A DNA stretch of 64,000 nucleotides from Delphinus delphis (GCF_949987515.2 NC_082702.1:53599600-53663599), one strand, 5' to 3'. Counted from the first letter of the stretch, positions 35,546 through 48,682 are shown. The notes: a model not told the origin generated them from the sequence alone. Translations and numbers: made by a program.

Positions 35546-38135
35546 TAGTGTAGCAATAACAGTAGCTGAGGCCTTCCTTGTGGTTCTCCAGTCTCTACTG
35601 TCTTCCTGTCATCTGATCAACTTCCTCCTTTATTCTGCCTGTCCCTTATAGGCATGTACATTCACCTCCATGAAGTCACCCTTGCTCCTGAGACAGGTGT
35701 GTGGGTCGAATGATTCACCACAGAAGACCAAACACACATGTTGTTTTTATCATACCACTGCTGTTATTGACAGTGGTTGTTATTGGTGGTAAAGGAGGCA
35801 GAGGATGGTGCTAAGATATTGAAGGGCATGGGACGGCTGGTGCTGACGGAGACTTTGAAATCTACCTTTAGTGCTTTGAATTGTCAATATGGGGAATATA
35901 TGAAAAGGGGAGCCATGCGATCAGTGTGGCTGGCTTTCTGGAAGTTCAGAATAGGACACGGATACGAGAGAAGAGCTGGGAAGGCTCAGGCTGGCATGGA
36001 GCCTTTTCAGAAGTTCTGAGATGGGGATGGTTGGGAGGCATATCAAAGGAGACATGGGCAGGGGAGAAGGCAGCATGATTAAGAAGCACCGGAATGTGAA
36101 ATAAGGCTAAGAGCAGAGCCCCAGAGAACTCCAAGGGTCTAGACTGGAGAAGACATCTAGAAGACAAGTTTTCTAAAAGAGATGCAGCATCCCTGGAGTT
36201 TATCCCAGCTCAAACACTGACTTGTGTGACCCTTTTCCTCTTTGGACCTCTGTTTCCCCATTTGTGTAATGAGGGTATATTAGGGCTCTTTTGGTTGTAA
36301 TCCAAAGTAACCCAACTCCAACTGGCTTTAGCAAAACTATATAAAATTATCAGCTCACACGACTGAAAATTTCAAGGTTTGAGCTGCCTTTAGGAGCACG
36401 TGGATCTAGATGCTCTAATGATATCATCAGTATCACACTTAATTCTTCAGCTCTGCTTTATATAGTGTTGGCACCCCTCACTCTCAGAGGTGTTTCCTCC
36501 AGGATGGCCACCAGAAGTCCCAGCCTTTTATGCTCCCAGCGTTAACAACCCAGAGCATCTTTTTCCAAGTGTCCCAGTGAACACCCCATGGCTAACTCTC
36601 TGGGTCCAGCTTGGGTCATGTACCTACCCCTGAACCCGTCAAGGGGTCCAGGAAGATTTGGGCTGGCAAAAGCAAGAGAGTCCACCATGAGGGTCTTTCA
36701 CTCTGTTGCTAAGGTCCTTTTCAGGACTAACATTCTACGACTGCAGGCTGTGGTCCGTGCAAGAGAATTTTTAGAACCTAGCACACACGCACGTTGGAAA
36801 CGTCTCTTACGTGGCAGCAGATGACAGCCATCATGCCAGGTTTCTCACTGGTGATGCTGGTGAGCAGATTGCTTAATTAAGACTGTCAAATTCTACGTGC
36901 TGCCATATGGCCTCACTCTTCAACTTGTTGAGTGTCTTCACTCACATGGTTCTGGAGCTGGTATAAATCGCTTTTATTTCTGTTTTTCTTCAAAGGGTTA
37001 AGAGTACAGGAACATACAGATGTTACAGGAGCATCTCCGAATTTAAGGTGTTAGAACCACATGAATTGGGCTGCTTAATGAGTACAACACCAAAACATAA
37101 ATTGGGCAAGATTAACCATGGCTTTAAATAGTTTGAGAAGGCAGAAGGTCTTATTATCCTGTAACAGATCAAATCCACACACATTCTAATAATTGTGATG
37201 CCCTCTGTCTGTCCTTTTTTATCTTAATTTTCATGGAAATTTTTGTTGGCTTGAAAGCAAAAGGGCAAGAGGTGCAAACACTTGCCAGTCAGAATATCCC
37301 TAGGCACTTTTTGTACTTGACCAAATTTGCATTCTCTTTCTGGAGATAGAAATAGGAGATAGGAAAGGAAATGACATACATGGAGTCCCATTTGTTTAGT
37401 CAATTATTTAAGAATCACAGAATGGTTACACATCCCTTATGGCAGACCCTGTACTAGGTACAAGGGATAAAACTTTGAACCAGATAAAAAAAAGATGCCT
37501 TTTGTGTTAGAACTTTCATTTTTTATGGAAAGAGAGAGACAGCCGTGATAGAAATACACATCTAAGAAAACAGGAAACTTTTATGTGAAAAGCTGATGAT
37601 AAATACTATGAAGGAAATAAGACAAGGTTGTGTGATAGAGATTTCTGGATGGCTGCGATGGAATGGGTGGCTAAAGAAGTTTTCTTTGTGAAGCTGAGAC
37701 CTGAACTAGGAGAAGGAACCAGCCAGGGGGAGACGGCGTTGGTAAACCTTTAGGCAGAGAGATCAGGTAATGTAAAAGCACTAAGCTGAGAACAGGTTTT
37801 TTAGTTTAAGATACTCTGATCTAGGAAAGGGGGCGGGGGTACCATTTTATCCATTTAATCAAGTCAACAGCCGTTTGTAAGATAGGATTAGGCATGAAGG
37901 TTGATTTAAAGACCCAGTATCTCAAAAGAAGTACCAACTGTGGAAAAGGAGCTGTGATCTCCTGACTCTGTATGTTCTCTCCATGTGAAGGGCTACATCC
38001 AGTTCCCTCCCACAGAAGTGCTCCAGTCCTTCCCTTGGAGAACAGACTGGGGTGCCCCTGACAGCCTCACAGGGCTTTTGGTATGGGCTTCTGAGTTGGA
38101 TCACTTGCCTCCATCGCTTGCAACATGGTGGTATT
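35546..38135. other. Intronic sequence with unassigned old repeats
   Basis: A short MIR piece lies at 36200-36285 (ggacctctgtttccccattt). The stretches 36295-36680 and 37437-37730 read like old dispersed repeats (for example ataaatactatgaaggaaat then gaagctgagacctgaactag), but I cannot name them. The rest is unrecognised. Confidence 0.4.
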
Positions 38136-38300
38136 TCCAGTCACTCACCCTCTCAGTTCCTCAGTAAACCTCTCAGTTCCCCATCTGTAAAAGGGAGGTA
38201 GTGTTTCAAGGATCGATTAATCAAGATAACATATGCAAAAGTGTTAGGACAGTGCCTGCCACATGGAAGCTCTATATAAAGGTTGGGTGATTTTATTATT
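38136..38300 (+). mobile_element. MIR 3' half relic with a small internal duplication
   Basis: ctcagttccccatctgtaaa then gttaggacagtgcctgccac are MIR 3' motifs. The 11-mer ctctcagttcc occurs twice, about 20 bp apart, near 38150 and 38170. Confidence 0.65.
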
Positions 38301-40103
38301 GGAAAGAATAAGGCAAGGGAGGGAATGTCTACAGAGTGATGCTGTTGGAATGGTAGTGCCTGTGTGTACCAAACGTGCCATGGGGAATTTGCAACCCTAG
38401 CCCTAACTCCTCTGAAACACATGTTCTTCCTACTCCTCTAAGTCTCCATTTTAGGAATTGTCATGTTGTCGGGGCACCTGCCACTACCCCCTCCCAATAC
38501 ACACACATTCTGCTTCCTCAGGTTTGATCTCTTTGGGTAAAAATTAAAAGGATGTTCCCTGAAAAGCATCTGAGAAGTGATCCTTCCCAACCTTAGATCC
38601 AGATGTGTCTTGGAATTTAGAAAAAGCTAGTGAAACGTATATGCTGTATATTACCCACTCCACCAGGGAGGTCTGGGGCAGCACCGTGTAATAAAACATA
38701 TATTTCTGCAGTGACACATATGGATATTTACCCTAACCAGGATAAACAAGGACCACAAATACCACCATGTGTGTTCAGGTTGGGTTTTGCTGCCAAGTGA
38801 GGTACAAGGACACTGGTGTGTGGAGCATCTTGGATTTCTGAGTTGCAGGCTGCCCTCCTTAGGAGAACATTCCCGTGAAAAATTGCAGACCTCAATTCCG
38901 CTGAAACATTCAGCTGGCCTCTCCACATCCCAGCTGCTTCTCGGGGCAGCAGAGTGTGTTGGTGGACCAGCCTCCAGGTTCCAGCCACCCCACACAACCC
39001 CGCTTCTCCTTGTGAGCAACTTGGTAAGTGGTGTCTTAGCGGGACACCCCGAAAAGTGTCCAGCTGCTGCACCAGCTTATTGCATCCTCCTCTGAAGCCC
39101 AAACAGTGATCAGCCATCCAGCTTCCTCTTAATTGCGCAAGTCAGCTGATTGCAGAGACCTCCCAGAGGATCTATTTTTAGCTAAAACTGGTCTTAATTT
39201 TCATATGTATACATTAAATTCCGTGGGGGCAGGGGGAATTCCAAATGAGGAAACGTTGATTCTAAAGAACATGAAAGAAATAATTAGTGCTTGAAAAACA
39301 GTTCAAAATATGAGTCAAAACCTCCGAGGAATATGGTTAGCACTGCATTTTTCAGTGGAAAGAAGTTTGTAGAATTAGAAACAGAAAACAAGGGTGAGTG
39401 GGGATAAATCAGGCTAGGAGAGGAATTCAGCATCAAATTCTAGGCACTGGGGAAGGAAACTGAAATTAGGGGGCAACCAGGATTGTCAGGTAGATCCAGA
39501 TGGGGATGTGGCCCAGTGGTCATTCCCATAGTCCAAAGGGGCAGAGAGGGCATGGGCTAGAACCAGGCCCTTGTCTGTAGTCTAGAGGGATGGAGAAGCA
39601 ACATCTCCTAGGTAAGGCGTGGAGCCTGGTGCACAGCAGCTCTGATTAAGTTTCCAGGTGTTTTGTTTGTTTTGGAGAAAGGTCAAGGCAGTTCTAGAGT
39701 GAGTGAGGCCTAACATAGAGATGTACATAAAAATCGTTTTGTTTCCAAAGTTGCCTGCTTTGGTTTTGGGATAGCTCAATTCCAACTTTTTGCTCTCATC
39801 ATGTACATTTTTGATCAGGAATGTTTTTATGATAGGTATAGCCAATTTGTGTACCTAGGGAGAGGTTCGATTGTTCTGTCATAAATATTTGTCAGCTGCA
39901 ATTACAATTCAGTGACTTTATCAGTTATGAGAAACCCTAACCAACTCAAGACTCTAAAGAAAAGTATATAATGGAAGGAAATTGTGTGGCTCACAGGTTC
40001 ATCCAAAGACCTGAATGATGAGGCCTCAGGAAGAACAGAAACTAAGGAAGCTCCAAGAGTTTCAGCAGAGAATAACTCAGAGAGAGTTAAGACAGTGCTT
40101 TTA
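38301..40103. other. Unassigned intronic sequence
   Basis: No element recognised. Open frames at 38651-39117 on both strands overlap each other and show no domain. Confidence 0.4.
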
Positions 40104-40116
40104 AAACCTTCTGTAG

Positions 40117-40332
40117 AGGGCTTCCCTGGTGGCGCAGTGGTTGGGGGTCCACCTGCCGATGCAGGGGATGCGGGTTCGTGATCCGGTCTGGGAAGATCCC
40201 ACATGCCGCGGAGCAGCTGGGCCCGTGAGCCATGGCCGCTGGGGCTGCGCGTCCGGAGCCTGTGCTCCGCAATGGGGGAGGTCGCAACAGTGAGAGGCCC
40301 GTGTACCGCAAAAAACAAAACAAAACAAAACA
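40117..40332 (+). mobile_element. Young-looking CHR-type SINE
   Basis: The head is agggcttccctggtggcgca, with CpG-rich gggctgcgcgtccggagcct and an (aaaac)n tail. Target duplication aaaccttctgtag (40104-40116) and aaaacttctgtag (40333-40345), one mismatch. Confidence 0.93.
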
Positions 40333-40345
40333 AAAACTTCTGTAG

Positions 40346-40954
40346 TGAAAGATCAGTTTTTGTTTCATTTTGTTTAATTTCAGTGCTTTATAGACTGATA
40401 CTTTTGTAGAACAAAAACTGTCAAAATACAATTTTCAGTAAGTTAAAAAATATGACTCTTTTAGGAATATAAAGTGCAGACAGGTCCACACTCATCAACT
40501 AAAAAGCAAACCAATAAGATAATAAGTGTGACTCGAAGAACATTGGGAGAGCTAAGTATTTGTAGGTGATTTAATAATAAAGAAATTTTAGAATCAGTCT
40601 GCTAGCTTATATACAAAGCCAGTTGATATCCTACAAGATATCTTTTCTACTGAATAATATTCATGTTTCTACTATACAGAAACCTACAAATTAACATGTA
40701 ATTTCACTAAATATGCAACCTTCAATGAGTAGTAAACTATGAGGTGAACAAATTACATTTTCTTAGATAATTAAATAATCCTTGAATGGACTTTTTAAGT
40801 AATGCTTATATGTGACATTGAAATAACATCTCCCGCCACCACACACATTTTTGTCTTACTTTCAAGTCTTAAACAATTTTGCTTCACAATATAATAAACA
40901 TTTTTAATGTAAGAATGAAAATAAAAAACAAACACAAATGAAATGTAAGCTTTA
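40346..40954. other. Unassigned AT-rich intronic sequence
   Basis: Nothing recognised between the two SINEs. Confidence 0.4.
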
Positions 40955-40967
40955 AAAAACTAGATTG

Positions 40968-41305
40968 GTGCTTCCCTGGTGGCACAGTGGTTAAGAATCC
41001 ACCTGCCAATGCAGGGGCCACAGGTTCGAGCTGCGGTCCGGGAAGATCCCACATGCTGCGGAGCAACTAAGCCCGTGTGCCACAACTACTGAGCCTGTGC
41101 TCAAGAGGCTGTGAGCCAAAACTACTGAGCCCACGTGCCACAACTACTGAAGCCCATGTGCCTAGAGCCCGTACTCCCAACAAGAGAAGACACCACAGTG
41201 GGAAGCCCACGCACCACAACGAAGAGTAGACCCTGCTCGCCACAACTAGAGAAAGCCCATGTGCAGCAACGAAGACCAAAACGTAGCCAAAAAATAAAAT
41301 AAATT
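40968..41305 (+). mobile_element. CHR-type SINE with 13-bp target duplication
   Basis: The head is gtgcttccctggtggcacag, the body is made of gccacaactactgagcc-like modules and the tail is aaaataaaataaatt. Exact duplication aaaaactagattg at 40955-40967 and 41306-41318. Confidence 0.93.
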
Positions 41306-41318
41306 AAAAACTAGATTG

Positions 41319-43494
41319 AATAGGTTTTCAGTCATGTGGCCAAACAGCTCATAGTACGACTTCCCAAAATATCACCAGATAACTCGTGTTAATAAAGCAA
41401 AGGTACATTTGTTAAAGCTGTCTTCCATAGGGAACACCACTTTGACAGAATCTTAGCAATGTTTCAGAAGGCGGAAGTCAGAATGGATATTTATGGGGTT
41501 TGGGAGGGAGAATCCCAGCTCTTGTGATTTAAGGTAGGAAACTGGCATTGGGTAAAGTTCATGACATGCTAGCAAGGTCTTAAGGTAAGTCTTGAAGTAA
41601 GTCTTATAAGTAAGTTTTTTTTTTTGGATAAATGAGCTATTTGTCCAGGTAGCCGACAGTGCCCTCAGGTAAATTGATCTTCATAAATTTCCTGAAACAA
41701 ACAGTGAAGTTTTTGTTGTTGTTTCTATTGGTTTAGTCTTACCTTTCTCGGGCAAAGGCTTCTGGGAACAAACAGTCAGGTTGACACAGGCGGTCTCAGT
41801 TCTTAGTCTTAACAGCTAAGCCATGTTGTGTGGGTGGTCTCCATTCTCAGCACGTGGTAGTTTGTATTTTTTCTAAGTCCGCATTTTCCAAACATCTGTC
41901 TTTGGATTGCTGTTCTACAAAACGGTAATAGGAATGCACCATGAGGAAAAATGGTTTGAAGTTAAATAAGTTTGGGTAATGCTGTGTTTTTGTTTTTGTT
42001 TTAACTGTAGGACTTCTCAGACCTTTAAAATATGAAAATGCACAGTGAACATTCCAGAAGGCCTACTGACATGCCTCAGAATCTAACCCCTTCCTAGTCT
42101 AAAAAGAGCTCACCTTATTTAATCCTCCCTAAACTGTAGAGCTTCACCCACCTCCACCCCATCCATTTTTTTAGAAACTTCCAGTAGCTTCAGCATGCAA
42201 AAGTAAGCCACCTTTCCAGTCTCACCTGGGGGCTAGAAAAATCTGAGCCTGCGAGACTCAAGCCTTGCCTTTCTTCTTGGGAAGAGGGGAATGTGCAAAT
42301 ATTTTCTTTTTTATTCTTTCTCATTCTGCTGAGCTCATAGGAAATAAGACAGAGTAAAACGCTTGGAAAACATACTCAACTGTAAAATACAAAGCTCTGA
42401 GTAAAGCCTTTCTGAGACTCAGAAAGCCTTCCTGTCTTGTTTCTGTGTCCAGAAGCTTTCCCCTGTCTCCTCTTCCAGGCTAAAATGGTCTCAGGGTAGG
42501 TGGGAACCTCTCCATGAAATCCTGAGTTAGCTCTACCTAAGGCTTACAGGAAAACATTTGCAATGTAGAAAGCCCTTTTCTCTCTTGGTAAAGCCTGGCT
42601 TTCAAGACTTCTGTTGCACTAAAGTCTTTAGGCTGATTATTGAACCTTTCACTCTCTTTGCATTCCTGATTCTACATCCTAATCCTCCCTAAGGCAACAG
42701 ATGCCTCTGGCAAAACAAGGGGGAGGTCAACTTGGAAAATCTGAAATGAAGGGCAAGCAGGTACATTTCCATAAAATGGTCCCTGTTCCTAGAGGCACAA
42801 ACCCAGGCTGACAAGAAGGCAGGAAGCTGCTCTATAACCACCCAGGCGTTGAGAGCGGAGAGCGTGATTCTGGAACCTCTCCTATGGGTTGGGGCTTCTG
42901 AAAGCTTGCCTACTTGGTCACCATGTTGTATGGGACTAGGCGGGTTTGGGTGGAGGTAGAGGGATCAATGCTGGCGACTGGTGGGGAGTTGGAGACAGGG
43001 GCAGCCTTTAGGGAATTTATACACCTCTAGGAAGTTATTGGGGAATTGAGCACAAAAAGCCAAAAATTTTTGTCTTTACCACTCTGAAGCACCAAGACTC
43101 CGTCTTCAGCATTTATGCCCATATAGGCATCACCTGAGTATCTTGAGATTGAGACATTGAAAAACAGGTCAGGTCTGATTTTACTGAGCTTTTAAAGAAA
43201 GGCACCATACAGTCTTTGAAGTGTTACACGGCCTGCTAACTTCTTTGAGGACACAAAGATCCTTATTTTCTCAAGTTCCCCCATTTGCTGACAGAGTCCC
43301 CTCCCACCCTGTACCCGTGACACCAGCTACATGCGTGATCTGGACTCCAGGTACATTTCTCCTCCCCACAGTCAGCTCCCACCAGCTCCAAACCATTCCA
43401 GGGAGAAGGTCAAGCGCTGCCTGGAGTTCAGCAGACCTTGCATGTGCTTGTTAGCATCCCAGCTCTGATCCTCACAGTGTGTGTGGCAGGCAAA
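41319..43494. other. Unassigned intronic sequence
   Basis: No element named. It contains a 19-bp perfect hairpin (9-bp arms, 42408-42426) and an agtaagtctt-like repetition at 41583-41615. Confidence 0.4.
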
Positions 43495-43690
43495 CACCCA
43501 GGCTCTGGGGTCCGAATGCTTGGATTTAAATGCCAGCTCTAACCCTAACTCTGCCATCTGGGAGAAGTTACTTAACTTCACTAAGCTTCCATTTCTTCTG
43601 AAAGCCAAGCATACCATGAGATGCTTAAAGACAAATTTGAGGCTGACACATAGACACTGCCCAGTAAAGGGTAGTGATTTATAACAATTA
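43495..43690 (+). mobile_element. MIR 5' half relic
   Basis: ggctctggggtccgaatgct, aatgccagctctaaccctaa and gagaagttacttaacttcac are in MIR order. Confidence 0.75.
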
Positions 43691-46265
43691 ATGTAATTTG
43701 ATGATGGGCTCCCAAACCCCACTTTGAGCTCCATGTGTAAATGTTATATGCTGATAATACATTAGATTTTGTTCGGCCTCTTCCTATCACTCCAAATATC
43801 TTCCGCTTTGAAACGGGAGTCACTCGCCTATTCAGTGCAATATCCTCTTTCTCTTCCTACCCACAAGATTACCCCCAAAACAGGCTCTTGGCACCGGGCC
43901 CTGGTACCTGAGAGGTCCGAATGTTTTTAGTTTATTAGTAAAATGTTTGCCATTACATTTACATAGTACCCGGCTGGGTTGATTGCTTCATATATCGACG
44001 GTACTAAAGTGGATACTGAATGTTTTGCCTGCCAAGGGCCTTCATCTAGTTCAGCCTGAGCATATATAAAAGTGATTTGAATGGAAGCGTTTGCTCTATT
44101 ATTTTGGTGATGGATTTAGGGAAATGGAAAGTAGCAAATTGCTTTGTTTTTGGACCTTTGCCAGGTCCATCCTGGTTATGGATAACGCTTGGTTGATTGA
44201 AGAAGGCCAGCTGCTGCTCTAATAGCCTAAATCAATGACCAACGGTGCCCATTAGCAAGCATGTCATGTGTGCTGTAGTGAAAAGTGTTTTATAATTGTG
44301 AATTAATATCTTTTCTATTATATATCAATATGATGCTATATTTTACAACTTGACCAGCCCTGCCATACTAATATTGATATTAGGGTCAACTCCACTTTTA
44401 TGATATCCTTCAGAAGATGTACACACAACTCCTGGCTTCAACTGAGGGAGTTCACACTCAAAACCTCAGTTTCCACATCTGTAAAACAGACTGAATAATT
44501 CCCATGTCCTGGGGATGTGAAAATTCAATGCGATAAAGTTTGTGAGAGCATTTTTAAGCCTTTAAGCATTACTCTCGGATGTCCAGTGCCTCTTTAGAAA
44601 AGATTTCCCCGTGTTTGTGTTGACTCTTTCAAATGGAATATGTGGTTGCTCTTACTGTTTCCACAACAGTTTCAAGTGTTTTGTTGTTGTTTTTCTTTAT
44701 CAGAGTGAAATGTGTTTGGAAAAGACACATGGCCAAGGTTGACTCGATGACTGGGCTTATCCAAGACTTATGTGAAAGCAGTTGGGTGTGTTGAGACTTC
44801 AGTCTGCACCTCCGGGCCACCTTGCAGGAGGGCCCAAGCCTGCATTTTGGGTAATGTCATAGGTTGGGGTCTCCAGAAAGCTGACTCAGAGATGTAGATT
44901 GGTGTGCAGGAAGTTTATAAGAGAGTGCTTTGGAGGTTGCCACCTGTGGGTGTAGAATTGGGTAGAGGAGAAGCTGGGCTCTCATATGGTCTCACTAAAT
45001 GCTCAACCAACCCCCTAGGGAACTCTGAAGCCGGAATGGCCCTTCAGGCTGGTCTTGAGCTGGGGTGAAGGAGCCAGGCCTTTATAACTCAATGGTGATC
45101 TGTCATGGAATGTGGACCATGAGACAGGACTGTTAATCTTAGGGGAGAAGATAGTCTTCACCCAGGGCAGTTCCATGGAGGGCTGACAGCTGAAGGCTGT
45201 CTCCAAAGGCTGGGAAAATAAATCCTTCAGCTCTGAAGAGGAATCTGACAGGTGTGTTACAGCATCCACTACAGTTAGGAAGAAAACAAAGCCATCTGGT
45301 ACCCACTGAGATAGTTTCCATTAGTCACTGCTGCCCTTAGAGACAGACACCCACATTTCTAGTGTTGTTACCTGGTACATTGGTGGGAGGGAGAGAGAAG
45401 GCTGTCTGACTGCTCCATCTGTGGAACCATAGCTAATCAGTTGGTTTGTGCCCCCTGTATCCGCTTCTCTTCCCAGCTCCCACTCCAGTGGCACTGCCCT
45501 GGATCCACCCCCACCTTCTGCAGTAGTACTTGCTTTTTATTTTTAAACTATAATTCCATCTAATTTTTATCTTTCGGGTGTCCTTGTATTAACTTTCATA
45601 TGTGATTATTTATGTGTGTGTGTGTGTGTGTGTGTGTCTTCTTAGGAATCTGTATTGGTATTAATTTAGGTATAAGTGAGTTCTCAGCTCAGTCTACCAT
45701 CATAAATAAAGTATTATAAAGTGGATGCATTTTAGTGTATAAAAATAGAAATTTTTTTTAAGCAGAAGATGAACGTAGGAATTTTAAGTTTTATTTTTAA
45801 ATGGAATAAAGATAGGCTAGAATTTTCTAAAGGAATACAGTAACTAGAATGCTGAGGTCATACAAATAATTTTCTTGATCTGTCCGTACAAACTCTTGAG
45901 AATAAAGGCAGAATTCATCAGGGACTTGAAAATGGAAGATAATTCTGGTTCTGATGGAGCATGTTGTTTGAAGGTGTGCTAGGCTATTTCAGATGATCTT
46001 CACACCAGGAAGGGGAGGGGTCGGATGCCTTGGGAAATGTTGACAAAATCTGCCCCCGCTAACACACTCTTCCCCTTGCTAGTTGAGAAAGACTTCTTAA
46101 AGGAGAAAAGAAATCTTATTTATTCAATGTCTAATGGTGACTGAGTTATAAAGTCACCTACAGACAATTCATGCTCTTCCATAGTTTGCTTTATTTTACC
46201 ACATTTGGTAGTGTGCTCTATAGATCCAGTTTATATTTAAAACTTTTGGAATTAAAAATATATGC
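43691..46265. other. Intronic sequence with a MIR scrap and a TG repeat
   Basis: A MIR fragment lies at 44455-44550 (aacctcagtttccacatctg). The (TG)n repeat is listed separately; the rest is unassigned. Confidence 0.4.
45610..45638. repeat. (TG)n microsatellite
   Basis: About 13 TG units. Confidence 0.92.
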
Positions 46266-46269
46266 TAAA

Positions 46270-46510
46270 GTTTTTATGTGCAAGTTTGTTACCTGGGGCA
46301 CAATTTATAATAGGGAAAATTCAGAAACAACTCATGGAAAATTTATATAAATTCTGGCACATCCATGATTCATTATCAAGAACCATGTAGTCATGAAAAT
46401 AATGTTTCTGAAAAATATTTAAAGATGTGGGAAAATGCTATGATTGAATGTTAAGTAAAAAAAGCAGAATGTAATATGATACATTCATAAAGCCAACTAG
46501 ATTTTAAATA
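46270..46510 (+). mobile_element. Old LINE-1 ORF2 3' fragment
   Basis: Sense L1 wording near the ORF2 end: cacaatttataatagggaaa, caactcatggaaaatttata, aaagatgtgggaaaatgcta then gaatgttaagtaaaaaaagc. Confidence 0.72.
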
Positions 46511-46839
46511 CTTCGTTTTTAAAAAGTCTACTAGGATACTCCCCTGACAATTCATCAACATTAGTATTAGGCTGCTTTACAAGATGTTTCTTAGTTAAAC
46601 TTTTCATATTTTTTGTAGCCTAATGAGTACACGAAGGCTCAGCATATAATTATTTTCTTAACAAAATGTTTGTTTTTGAAAGTAAAAGAGAACCAAAATG
46701 TATTTCCTATACAAAACTCCACACCTTGGGGATTTGTTCATTATCCTCTGCATCCTTGAGTCTCTCTTCACCATTGGTATCACCTGTTGGGTGGAGCCCT
46801 CTTAGGGAGGCGGCCCAGCCAGCCTGACAATGCTGGGTC

Positions 46840-47075
46840 GATCCAGGATGCTGTGTCACTTACTAATGGTGTGACCCTAGGCAAGTTACGTAATTTCTCT
46901 CAATCTTGGTTTTCCAGTGTGTAAGATGGGCACCCTAATGGTACCTGGTTCCTACTTATCTGGTGAAGATTAAGTGAAATAATGCACTAAAGTGCAGAGT
47001 ACAGTAAGGAGCACAGACTAAACCTCAATAAATGTTTGTTAGTATCACCATAAGCACTGTTGTCATTAACATTAT
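46840..47075 (+). mobile_element. MIR relic, near full length
   Basis: aatggtgtgaccctaggcaa, gttttccagtgtgtaagatg, ctggtgaagattaagtgaaa and cctcaataaatgtttgtt are in MIR order. Confidence 0.85.
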
Positions 47076-47598
47076 TAGCCATCACTTGATGTGTTTTGAA
47101 GACAAGAAATGATTAACTATAGGCAAGAAAAAATAACCCAAACAGCATTTTTAGCCTCTGTACCACTCTACCCCTACATCAGACCTAGGACTAGCTGAGG
47201 CACATGGGGATGCAGAGGTATCATTTAGCTACAAACAGAGTCACAGATCTGTAGGTTCCCCCCTCCTTACTCTCTTTTTTCCTGATCCTGCAGGGGTATC
47301 GACTCTAAGATGTGTTCTCCTCACGGCCAACTTGGGAGAAGTGGGGGGTCGTTTGCTCCATTTTAAGAAGAGCATTCCACAAAAGAAAATAGCTATAAAA
47401 CATCAATAGGACAACATTTTCTTAGATGGGTTTCCATATTAAATGTCATCATTATGTCACTTCAGTTTTATCATAATGGTGACTGAGATCTTTGAAAACT
47501 GGGTTCCAGAACGTCTTCCCAGTCTGTGTAATTGTCTCGATTGACATTCTGGATTGACGTTTTGTCACTTTCTTCACAAAAATGACAACATGTACATT
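47076..47598. other. Unassigned intronic sequence
   Basis: Nothing recognised. Confidence 0.4.
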
Positions 47599-47611
47599 AA
47601 AAAGATGTGGA

Positions 47612-47738
47612 GGGAATTCCCTGGCAGTCCAGTGGTTAGGACTCAGCTCTTTCACTGCTGAGGCCCGGGGTTCAATTCCTGTTCGGGGAACTAAGATCCT
47701 GTAAGCCTCCTGGTGCAGCCTAAATAAATAAATAAAGC
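47612..47738 (+). mobile_element. Short tRNA-derived SINE (CHR/Bov-tA-like)
   Basis: The head is gggaattccctggcagtcca, the B box is ggggttcaattcctg and the tail is taaataaataaataaagc. Flanks aaaaagatgtgg (47599-47610) and aaaaagatattg (47739-47750) match 10/12. Confidence 0.88.
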
Positions 47739-47842
47739 AAAAAGATATTGAAGGCTGGCAAACAGTATGTCAAAATATTAGCAGAGGTTATTTCTGGGTG
47801 GTTGGATTACAGGCATTATTTGCTTTCTTCTTTGACTTCCTA

Positions 47843-47903
47843 CTTTTTCTTCCTTCCTTCCTTCCTTTGTTCCTTCATTCCGTTCCTTCCTTTCTTTCAT
47901 TCA
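47843..47903. repeat. Imperfect (TTCC)n repeat
   Basis: Tetranucleotide ttcc units interrupted by ttgt, ttca and ccgt. Confidence 0.9.
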
Positions 47904-48229
47904 TATTTTTAAAATGAGGCTATACTATTTTTATTTTCCAAAAAAGTTACTTAAAAAAATCCATCTAACAATTAGCTATAGAGTAATACCTTAAGTTCAG
48001 CAAACTTGATTTCGAAAAGCCTGAATAGACAGACAGACAGACACACACCAATTTTTTTTTTTTTTACATGAGATTCACATTGGAACTTTTAAAAATAAAT
48101 AGCAGAAATTTCTAGAGCAGGTAAATTATGATTCAGTTTACACTTCTGTTTTCATAAGTTACTGCCATGGTGTGAAGGTACACAAGTGTTACAAAAATAT
48201 TAACAACGTAATAAGTATTCATCTTCACT

Positions 48230-48425
48230 AATAGAATATTACACAGGGTAGGCAATGTCCAACTGCTGTGCCGTGAGTCCTCCCAGCCTCCTAGGAGGTG
48301 AATAGTAATGTCGTCCTCGTGTGACAAACATGGAGACCAGGCATGAAGAGTCACTTACTTCCTAAGATCACACAGGTCAAATCTACGCAATCTGGCCCCA
48401 GAGTCTGCACCTCTACCTTCTCTGA
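48230..48425 (-). mobile_element. MIR relic, reverse orientation
   Basis: aggtgaatagtaatgtcgtc, ttcctaagatcacacaggtc and tctggccccagagtctgcac are in inverted MIR order. Confidence 0.6.
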
Positions 48426-48486
48426 CCCATGTGTATGCACATAAGGCAAACCTGGCCAGCAGTTTACAGTGGTCACCTCTCGGGGC

Positions 48487-48502
48487 GGGGGGGGGGGGGG
48501 GG
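48487..48502 (+). repeat. Run of 16 G
   Basis: An uninterrupted G16, preceded by ggggc. It can form quadruplex structure and is likely unstable and hard to sequence accurately. Confidence 0.9.
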
Positions 48503-48578
48503 CGCTGGAGCATCACAAACGTTAAATGTGTTGGAGAGAATAGTGGAGGGAATAAGATGATTTTTATTTCCTGTGGCT

Positions 48579-48682
48579 TCTTTTCTCCCTCCTCTCTCCT
48601 CCCTCTGCCCTCCCTCCGTCTTCCTTTCTTCTCTTTTTCCATCCCTTCCTTGCTTCCCTCCTTTTTCTCTTTCTTCCTTTTT
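48579..48682. repeat. Polypyrimidine/polypurine tract
   Basis: About 100 bp of nearly pure C/T on the plus strand. The 175-codon minus-strand frame at 48355-48882 is caused by it (Lys/Glu/Gly/Arg-rich). Confidence 0.92.

Noticed and set aside
38651..39117. Overlapping open frames on both strands of over 100 codons
   Set aside because: Both strands open at once in GC-richer sequence, no recognisable motif and no paired splice sites.
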